In this document: piece after piece, positions 58,566 to 64,000 of the stretch
Numbering within the stretch: position 1 is the stretch's first letter
How the letters are laid out: the number at the start of each line of letters is the position of its first letter
From: Pseudomonas alkylphenolica
GTDB lineage: Bacteria > Pseudomonadota > Gammaproteobacteria > Pseudomonadales > Pseudomonadaceae
NCBI RefSeq assembly: GCF_004025535.1
Contig: NZ_QJRG01000038.1
Location: 124,001 to 188,000, forward strand
Direction of reading: 5' to 3'
DNA length: 64,000 nt
Translations under genes and position numbers: made by a program
The notes under the pieces: model-generated
The model's database searches: none
The model's input: only the letters and a program-made list of their open reading frames with translations
What the model was told of the DNA's origin: nothing

Positions 58566-58814
58566 TCAATGTTCCCAATCCATGAGTGAGTCTCAAGCGC
58601 TCAGTGCTTACGGACGTCGAGCAGCCCCGTATCATCGAAGTCATTGTCGCGTTGACCGTTGAGGTAGCCCTTCAGCCTGCCCACAAGACCCGGCTGCAAA
58701 GGTGCCCGCAACAGGTGTTGTTATCGGCCGGGCCGGTCTATTCTTGAGCCTCCCCTGCCCGGTCAAACCGCCTGAATAGCGATAGATCGCATTCTGCCAC
58801 TATTCATGTCAAGC

Positions 58815-59018
58815 TCACTTGCCCCGCAGTGAAGCCAGCCATTTGGCAATGAACTGCTGCACGGGCCCCTCCAGCGCCTTGAAGGTGACGACCCCGTTGC
58901 ACTTCGGACAACGCTCGTACCACTCCCCCGGCATCAAGGCATCACTTCGGGGGGCGATGGTCTTGCGCCAACCACAGGCTTCACACTCCAGCCTAAAAGG
59001 CCTCGGACGAATCGGCAT
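58815..59018 (-). CDS. Zinc-ribbon protein
   Basis: The 67-residue protein has two Cys pairs: LECEACGW at about 10-17 and RCPKCNG at about 37-43. These form a classic four-cysteine zinc ribbon, which commonly binds nucleic acid or protein. The ATG at 59018 has AGGAG 8 bases upstream. It is last gene of the rtcB-led operon, 14 bases behind the coiled-coil gene. The following 249 bases to 58566 hold no gene. Confidence 0.82.
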   Translation of the reverse strand: MPIRPRPFRLECEACGWRKTIAPRSDALMPGEWYERCPKCNGVVTFKALEGPVQQFIAKWLASLRGK

Positions 59019-59032
59019 CACACACTCTCCTT

Positions 59033-59281
59033 TCACACCTGCTCGGCCTGCAACCTGTCGACCTGCTCCTTGAGCTCTTCAACAACTCGCCGTTGGGCAC
59101 GCAAACTGCGCTTGAGCTCGCGATTCTCACTCTCCCAGATCCGCGCCCAGCGCAGTGCCTCACGGCAGCGGCCGAGCCCCTGCCAGATCTCCCGCAGCCG
59201 CAGATACTGCATCAGCATCACCAGCAGAATCACGCCGATCAGCCCAAGCGCGCCTGCCGAAATCCATTCATTCATGCTCAT
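59033..59281 (-). CDS. Membrane-anchored coiled-coil protein
   Basis: The 82-residue protein has one N-terminal membrane helix (about 8-26, AGALGLIGVILLVMLMQYL). A charged helix follows, with heptad-like spacing to the end (ESENRELKRSLRAQRRVVEELKEQVDRLQ), so the coiled coil should face the cytoplasm. The ATG at 59281 has AGGAG 8 bases upstream. It sits between the polytopic membrane protein and the zinc ribbon. Confidence 0.82.
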   Translation of the reverse strand: MSMNEWISAGALGLIGVILLVMLMQYLRLREIWQGLGRCREALRWARIWESENRELKRSLRAQRRVVEELKEQVDRLQAEQV

Positions 59282-59328
59282 TGTCGTCACTCCTCGCACG
59301 GTTCACGTGTAAGCCACCTGCTCGATGA

Positions 59329-60276
59329 TCAGTTATCCGTAACGGTCAGCCTGCCAATGCCAGGCACATCACACGCCAGCCTCTCGAAGCGGTAATCATC
59401 ATCGCTCTCGGGAATGGCCACTGACGCCAGCCTCAAGCGGATTTGCACAACCCTGGCACTTTCTGGCACCTGGCTGGATAACCCGCAGGCCTGGGGCGGC
59501 AAGTGAAAGGAGCTGGAAACCAGGGCACCTTTCAAAAAGCTGTTGAACGAATGGGCCGACACCAGTTTCGACACAACGACCGGCACCGCCAGCGCCGAAA
59601 ACGACAGGGCGACAATGACAGCCAGCCACCTGAGCTCGGACAACAGGCTCTTGCGTTGCTCAACCCGTCGCTCAATGGCGCTCATGTAATTGAGTCGCGT
59701 CTTTCTGGCCAGCCCTCCACCCTGGGCCTGCGCTCTGATCCACAACGGCAGGATCGCCAGCAATCCGAGAATCGACAGCGCCAACGGCCATAACAGCACC
59801 GACATGATCAACACAAAGACATGCTGCGCCCTGGGGAAAAGAGACGCCTCCAACGTGGTGAACTCACTAATCGTGGCGTCGGCCATGGGTGCCGCAAGGT
59901 ATGGAATTGCAAAACTCAACGCACCCAGCACCACCCCGCCCACCGCCTTGTATTTCTTCAGCTCCCCAACAAGCCCTTTGTCAGTCACACACAACACGAC
60001 CATCGCAATCAGCATGGCCAGCACCAGCCCGTAGGCCAGCCATACAAACGGGTTCCCGGCCAGGGCCCTGCTCACTATCGCGAGCACGATCAATGCAATG
60101 AAAATCACCGCAATCAGTAACGCCATGTAGTCAGGGGTCTTGCACAGCCCGCGCAGCGCCAGCAGCTCGTTGGCCAGCGTGGTTTGCTGCCTTGCCAAAC
60201 GCGATTGCGTAATGAAAGACAGCACCAGTGCGAGCATGAACACCGCATTGATTACTACAAATTCCACACCCACCAT
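59329..60276 (-). CDS. Polytopic membrane protein downstream of rtcB
   Basis: The 315-residue protein has about six predicted membrane segments (near 5-24, 51-72, 78-98, 115-133, 150-180 and 218-240). A C-terminal soluble part of about 75 residues includes PQACGLSSQVPESARVVQIRLRLASV. No family is recognised. GGAG lies just before the ATG. It follows rtcB by 41 bases in the place where rtcA is usually found. Confidence 0.82.
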   Translation of the reverse strand: MVGVEFVVINAVFMLALVLSFITQSRLARQQTTLANELLALRGLCKTPDYMALLIAVIFIALIVLAIVSRALAGNPFVWLAYGLVLAMLIAMVVLCVTDKGLVGELKKYKAVGGVVLGALSFAIPYLAAPMADATISEFTTLEASLFPRAQHVFVLIMSVLLWPLALSILGLLAILPLWIRAQAQGGGLARKTRLNYMSAIERRVEQRKSLLSELRWLAVIVALSFSALAVPVVVSKLVSAHSFNSFLKGALVSSSFHLPPQACGLSSQVPESARVVQIRLRLASVAIPESDDDYRFERLACDVPGIGRLTVTDN

Positions 60277-60317
60277 TTTTCTCCTGTTGCCATCCCCAGG
60301 CGGTACTGCGCCCGGCG

Positions 60318-61523
60318 CTATCCTTTAACGCACACCACCTGACGCAGGGTGTGCACCACTTCCACCAGCTCGCGCTGGGCCTGCATCACAGCGTCGATGT
60401 CCTTGTAGGCCATGGGGATCTCATCGATCACATCCTTGTCCTTGCGGCACTCAACATGAGCGGTGGCGCGCACCTGGTCTGCGAGGCTGAATTGCTTTTT
60501 CGCCCGGGTCCGGCTCATCACGCGCCCGGCGCCGTGGCTGCACGAGCAGAACGACTGCTCGTTACCCAAGCCACGAACGATGAAACTCTTTGCCCCCATG
60601 GAGCCGGGGATAATCCCGAGCTGGCCTTTCTGCGCCGACACCGCGCCTTTGCGGGTGACCAATACTTGCTGGCCAAAGTGCTGCTCGCGCTGCACGTAGT
60701 TGTGGTGGCAATTCACCGCTTCGAGATTGGCCTCGAAGGGTTTGCCGAGCACCTTGCGTGCGGCGCTGATCACCGCCTGCATCATCAGTGCACGGTTCTG
60801 GCGGGCAAAATCCTGGGCCCACTCGACCGCTTCGACATAGTCGGCAAAATGCCGGCTGCCTTCCTCGAAATACGCCAGGTCCTTATCGGGCAGGTTGGCG
60901 ATATGCTGGCGCATGTCAGCCTGGGCCAGCTCGATGAACAGGTTGCCAATGGCATTGCCGACACCGCGCGAACCACTGTGCAACATGAACCAGACACGAT
61001 TGGCCTCATCCAGGCAAACCTCAATAAAGTGGTTGCCGCTACCGAGGGTGCCCAGGTGCTGACGGTTATTGGTTTTCTCCAGCCTGGGGTACTTGCTGGT
61101 GATCGCCTTGAAGCGCGCCGCCAAGCTTTGCCAGGCATGGTCGGCCGTCGCTGGAACATGCTCCCAGGCGCCTTGATCGCGCCGCCCAAAGGTCTTGCCA
61201 TGCGGCACCGCCTGCTCAATGGCTGTACGCAGCCCCTGCAGGTTGTCCGGCAGATCGCTTGCATTGAGTGAGGTGCACACGGCAATCATGCCGCAGCCGA
61301 TATCCACGCCGACGGCTGCTGGAATGATCGCGCCCAGGGTCGGGATCACACTTCCGATGGTCGAACCCTTGCCTAAATGCACATCGGGCATTACTGCCAG
61401 ATGCTTGAAGATGAACGGCATCTTTGCGGTGTTCAGCAGTTGCTGACGGGCGTCATCTTCCACCGGCACGCCCTGGGTCCAGAGTTTGATCGGTTTGCCA
61501 CCGGCTACCTCGAGTATGTTCAT
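60318..61523 (-). CDS. rtcB: RNA 3'-phosphate/5'-OH ligase RtcB
   Basis: RtcB joins RNA 3'-phosphate (or cyclic phosphate) ends to 5'-OH ends using GTP and manganese. The 401-residue protein shows the metal-site blocks VMPDVHLGKGSTIGSV and GVDIGCGM, the HSGSRGVGN segment, and the guanylate-accepting His region FCSCSHGAGRVMSR. It is near the E. coli length. A sigma-54 promoter lies about 105 bases upstream, and the activator RtcR is encoded divergently. The cyclase gene rtcA is missing from the operon. Confidence 0.97.
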   Translation of the reverse strand: MNILEVAGGKPIKLWTQGVPVEDDARQQLLNTAKMPFIFKHLAVMPDVHLGKGSTIGSVIPTLGAIIPAAVGVDIGCGMIAVCTSLNASDLPDNLQGLRTAIEQAVPHGKTFGRRDQGAWEHVPATADHAWQSLAARFKAITSKYPRLEKTNNRQHLGTLGSGNHFIEVCLDEANRVWFMLHSGSRGVGNAIGNLFIELAQADMRQHIANLPDKDLAYFEEGSRHFADYVEAVEWAQDFARQNRALMMQAVISAARKVLGKPFEANLEAVNCHHNYVQREQHFGQQVLVTRKGAVSAQKGQLGIIPGSMGAKSFIVRGLGNEQSFCSCSHGAGRVMSRTRAKKQFSLADQVRATAHVECRKDKDVIDEIPMAYKDIDAVMQAQRELVEVVHTLRQVVCVKG

Positions 61524-61640
61524 CGCCTGCGTCCACTCTGTCCTGTTGCTGCCTTACCGCGGAGGCCGGCAGCGTTCAATTGGCCCTGATGCGGGTCTAT
61601 CCATTCAACACCTGATCCCGGCCAAGGCCGAGAGAAACAT

Positions 61641-61656
61641 TGCGAGCGCCATGCCA
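61641..61656 (-). promoter_or_regulatory. Sigma-54 promoter of the rtcB operon
   Basis: On the minus strand TGGCATGGCGCTCGCA matches 14 of 16 positions of the -24/-12 consensus with correct spacing. Transcription would start near 61629, giving a leader of about 105 bases. Confidence 0.75.
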
Positions 61657-61700
61657 GCTTTCTTTACGGCGCCCACAAAAAACATAACCTATTGATTTGT

Positions 61701-61723
61701 TTGATTTTAATTTTATGAATCAA
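61701..61723. promoter_or_regulatory. Candidate RtcR-binding inverted repeat
   Basis: TTGATT (61701-61706) and AATCAA (61718-61723) are perfect inverted halves 11 bases apart in a markedly AT-rich stretch (61680-61806). They lie about 45-80 bases upstream of the sigma-54 promoter, a suitable place for the activator. A further ATTGATTTG at 61691 may be a third half-site. Confidence 0.45.
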
Positions 61724-61806
61724 CACTTTTTCCGCGTTAGTACTACAACAAGCCATGAGCACTTCATATATTCTCAGATAGCACTTTATCTTTTGAGCTA
61801 ATCACC

Positions 61807-63414
61807 ATGAGCAAACGCACGGTCGCCATTGGCTTTCTCGGTACCACCCTTGACCGCAATGACGAGGGCGAAGCACGCTGGCAACAATGGCGGCCGACCG
61901 TCGGCTTGTGCCAGCAAGCAGAAACGCCAATACAGCGCCTGGAGCTGATCCACGGCGCCAGCACCCGCGACCTGGAACTGGCCGAGCAGGTTCGGACGGA
62001 CATCCACAGCATCTCTTCCCACACAGACGTTCGCCTTCATCCGATGACGCTGCGCGACCCCTGGGACTTCGAGGAGGTGTATGGCGCGTTGCACGACTTC
62101 GCCAGCGACTACCCGTTCGACACCGAACAAGAGGACTACCTGGTGCACATCACCACCGGGACCCACGTAGCGCAGATCTGCTGGTTTCTGCTCACCGAGG
62201 CGCGCTATCTGCCGGCAAAGCTGATCCAGACCTCTCCCGCTCGAGCATATGAAAAGAGCCGAGACCCGGCAGGCATCAGCACCCTGATCGACCTGGACTT
62301 GTCACGCTACGATCACATCGCTTCACGCTTTCAGCGCGAGCAAGCCAACAGCCTGAACCTGCTCAAAGCCGGAATTGCCACGCGCAATGTGGCGTTCAAC
62401 CGCACCATTGAGCAAATCGAACGGGTGGCCTTGCGCTCCAAAACGCCGATGCTGCTCGTCGGCCCCACGGGAGCTGGCAAGTCTTTCCTGGCCCGACGGA
62501 TCTATGAACTCAAGCGGGCCCGGCACCAACTTGAGGGGCGGTTTGTCGAGATCAACTGCGCAACATTGCGCGGCGACGGCGCCATGTCTGCGCTGTTCGG
62601 CCATAGCAAAGGCGCTTTCACCGGCGCGCAAACCGCCCGTGACGGCCTGTTACGCGCGGCCAATGGCGGCATGTTGTTTCTCGATGAAATCGGTGAACTG
62701 GGTGCCGATGAACAGGCCATGTTGCTCAAGGCCATTGAAGAAAAACGCTTCTTCCCGCTTGGGTCGGATCAGGAAGTCGAAAGCGACTTTCAGTTGATGG
62801 CGGGCACCCACCGCGACCTGCGCGCACGCGTGATCGAAGGGTCGTTCCGCGAAGACCTGTTTGCGCGCATCAATCTATGGACGTTCGAATTGCCAGGCCT
62901 GGCCGAACGCCGTGAAGACATCGAGCCCAACCTCGAATTCGAATTGCAACGTCACGCCCGCGAGCAGGGCCGCCAGGTGCGCTTCAATGTGGAGGCCAAG
63001 CAACACTACCTGAGGTTTGCCAACTCAACTCAAGCCCGCTGGGCAGGCAACTTTCGTGAACTGTCGGCATCCATCACGCGGATGGCGACGCTGGCTGATA
63101 GCGACCGAATCAATATGGCCTTGGTCACCGAGGAAATCGAGCGTTTGCAACGAACCTGGGGGATCGTACCCACCCAAGATGCATTGAGCTCACTCCTCGG
63201 CGATCAGTCCCTGGATCACTTTGATCGCCTGCAATTGCAAGCAGTGATCAACGTTTGTCGCGCCAGCTCTTCGCTTTCTGAGGCCGGGCGTCAGCTGTTC
63301 AATGTGTCTCGCCTGGACAAGGAAAAACCCAATGACGCCGACCGTCTGCGCAAATACCTAGCGCGCTTTGGGCTGCAGTGGCAACAACTGAAAACGTACG
63401 ATCTGAATTGCTGA
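61807..63414 (+). CDS. rtcR: RtcR: CARF-type sensor and sigma-54 activator of RNA repair
   Basis: The 535-residue protein has an N-terminal CARF domain (1-180, [16 protein letters not shown] ... [19 protein letters not shown]). An AAA+ sigma-54 activator domain follows, with Walker [14 protein letters not shown], an intact GAFTGA (SKGAFTGAQ) and Walker [10 protein letters not shown]. The C-terminus has a helix-turn-helix-like segment ([20 protein letters not shown] region). In E. coli RtcR is held off by its CARF domain until an RNA-damage signal binds. It is divergent from rtcB and should activate it from the intergenic region. Confidence 0.96.
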   Translation: MSKRTVAIGFLGTTLDRNDEGEARWQQWRPTVGLCQQAETPIQRLELIHGASTRDLELAEQVRTDIHSISSHTDVRLHPMTLRDPWDFEEVYGALHDFASDYPFDTEQEDYLVHITTGTHVAQICWFLLTEARYLPAKLIQTSPARAYEKSRDPAGISTLIDLDLSRYDHIASRFQREQANSLNLLKAGIATRNVAFNRTIEQIERVALRSKTPMLLVGPTGAGKSFLARRIYELKRARHQLEGRFVEINCATLRGDGAMSALFGHSKGAFTGAQTARDGLLRAANGGMLFLDEIGELGADEQAMLLKAIEEKRFFPLGSDQEVESDFQLMAGTHRDLRARVIEGSFREDLFARINLWTFELPGLAERREDIEPNLEFELQRHAREQGRQVRFNVEAKQHYLRFANSTQARWAGNFRELSASITRMATLADSDRINMALVTEEIERLQRTWGIVPTQDALSSLLGDQSLDHFDRLQLQAVINVCRASSSLSEAGRQLFNVSRLDKEKPNDADRLRKYLARFGLQWQQLKTYDLNC

Positions 63415-63424
63415 AACATCAACA

Positions 63425-63445
63425 TACTGTTGAAAATTTACAGTA
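63425..63445. promoter_or_regulatory. Perfect 6-bp inverted repeat after rtcR
   Basis: TACTGT and ACAGTA are separated by 9 AT-rich bases. It looks like a LexA box but has one base too many (CTGT-N9-ACAG, not N8). It lies 11 bases past the rtcR stop, with no T run. Confidence 0.35.
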
Positions 63446-63559
63446 CAACAGACAGCGTCTACTGTGTATTTAAAGGACCTGATCGCGGCTGACTTACCCC
63501 AGCCGACACATGCTGAGCAGGTACCGTCCGGTATCTGGATGGGTCCCTTTTCGAGGGCC

Positions 63560-63607
63560 GGGGTGACGACTTCATGGGGCGCCGCAAGCCAACCCGGAGT
63601 CGTCCCC
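63560..63607. repeat. Long imperfect hairpin between convergent rtcR and SGNH genes
   Basis: GACGACT (63565-63571) pairs with AGTCGTC (63598-63604). After a bulged T, GGG (63561-63563) pairs with CCC (63605-63607). A smaller CCCT/AGGG stem lies just upstream (63545-63557). It probably marks the 3' ends of the two convergent transcripts. Confidence 0.4.
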
Positions 63608-63628
63608 GCCTCTCCTTTTACCCCCGCC

Positions 63629-64000
63629 TTACTTCAACCCCAGTTGCGTACGCAGATAACCGTAGAGCCCTGCCGCGCTCTTGCGATAGCCATCGGCTGT
63701 CAGGTGCACCAGGTCGCCGCGGGCAAGGCCTTGCGCCTGCCAGGCGGCAATCGAGCAAGGCCCGCCCATGTAGGCCTGCCAGTCCCAGAACAATGCATTG
63801 GCCTGTGCGGCTGACTCGCGCTGGATCTGCACGATTGCGGCCAGCTGGCGTGGCTGGCGGGCCGCACAACCCTGGGCCTTGCGCTGCTTGATGGAGTCTG
63901 ACGGGCCGACCAGCAATATCACCGCACGCGGCAGGTCGCGCCGCAGTTGCTCAAGTCGTTGCATGAGCTGCGCCTGGTACAGACTGAGGTCCAGGGTGTC
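63629..64000 (-). CDS. SGNH/GDSL-type hydrolase, C-terminal fragment (5' end outside window)
   Basis: The frame is open from the stop at 63629-63631 to the window edge, giving about 123 C-terminal residues. AVILLVGPSDSIKQ fits the SGNH block III region. DLVHLTADGYRKSAAGLYGYLR has the D-x-x-H catalytic pair near the C-terminus. WDWQAYMGGP matches the WD segment seen in surface-polysaccharide acetylhydrolase-like SGNH proteins. The substrate is not evident. It is convergent with rtcR and probably returns to core genome. Confidence 0.82.
   Translation of the reverse strand, partial: DTLDLSLYQAQLMQRLEQLRRDLPRAVILLVGPSDSIKQRKAQGCAARQPRQLAAIVQIQRESAAQANALFWDWQAYMGGPCSIAAWQAQGLARGDLVHLTADGYRKSAAGLYGYLRTQLGLK

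Noticed and set aside
61807..62350. CARF domain as a sign of a CRISPR system
   Set aside because: The CARF domain belongs to RtcR. No repeats, spacers or cas genes are present in the window.
63425..63445. LexA (SOS) box
   Set aside because: The CTGT and ACAG halves are 9 bases apart instead of 8, and no gene starts downstream.
63464..63814. 116-residue open frame after rtcR
   Set aside because: It runs antisense into the SGNH hydrolase gene, which has a clear catalytic motif.

Overview
The window looks like a Pseudomonas chromosome of the putida/fluorescens type. It is GC-rich, and the protein sequences and gene order (lnt-leuS-lptE-holA; lipA-lipB-ybeD-dacA-rlpA-mltB-rodA-mrdA-rlmH-rsfS-nadD-proA; an exaC-eat-eutBC block; mpl-ubiX) are those of that genus. 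It also carries the short REP palindromes typical of these genomes. The genus call is an inference from recognised proteins; no search was run. No tRNA, rRNA, insertion sequence, integrase or CRISPR array was seen.

Region 1 (1-30.5 kb) is housekeeping. It starts with the 3' end of lnt, a YdcF-like envelope protein, leuS, lptE and holA. Next come the ribosome-rescue gene arfA, with a terminator inside its own reading frame, an MltB-like lipoprotein and an LD-carboxypeptidase. A long minus-strand run follows: lipoate synthesis (lipA, lipB), ybeD, then the cell-shape and peptidoglycan genes (dacA, rlpA, mltB, rodA, mrdA) with rlmH, rsfS, nadD and proA upstream. Then come mpg, a DedA-PAP2 fusion, an lrgA-lrgB-Lon-like operon, a MaoC protein, a secreted MORN-repeat/C13-peptidase lipoprotein, a short-chain NAD(P)-binding protein, and the mpl-ubiX-lipoprotein operon.

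Region 2 (30.5-41 kb) is an ethanolamine/aldehyde catabolism block: a sigma-54 activator, then a sigma-54 promoter with an upstream palindrome, an aldehyde dehydrogenase, an ethanolamine permease and eutBC. Ethanolamine would be imported by Eat, split to acetaldehyde and ammonia by EutBC, and the acetaldehyde oxidised by the dehydrogenase. A GNAT protein, a DedA protein, mtfA and ppa follow.

Region 3 (41-63.4 kb) is accessory. It opens with two small Pseudomonas-type proteins behind a highly structured leader RNA, a CI/LexA-like regulator lacking the protease lysine, and a possible small RNA. Then, all on the minus strand and closely packed, there is a six-gene cassette (a HerA/FtsK-like ATPase with a Ser/Thr-rich linker, a hydrophobic-N-terminus protein, an unknown protein, a possible GrpE-like protein, an Hsp70-like ATPase with an extra N-terminal domain, and another unknown) running directly into a complete type I restriction-modification system (hsdR-hsdM-hsdS). 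Behind it lies an RNA-repair locus: rtcR (CARF-type sensor plus sigma-54 activator) divergent from rtcB. Here rtcB is followed not by rtcA but by a polytopic membrane protein, a membrane-anchored coiled-coil protein and a zinc ribbon. The six-gene chaperone/ATPase cassette and the rtcB-membrane operon are the best candidates for undescribed systems. The window ends inside an SGNH hydrolase gene.
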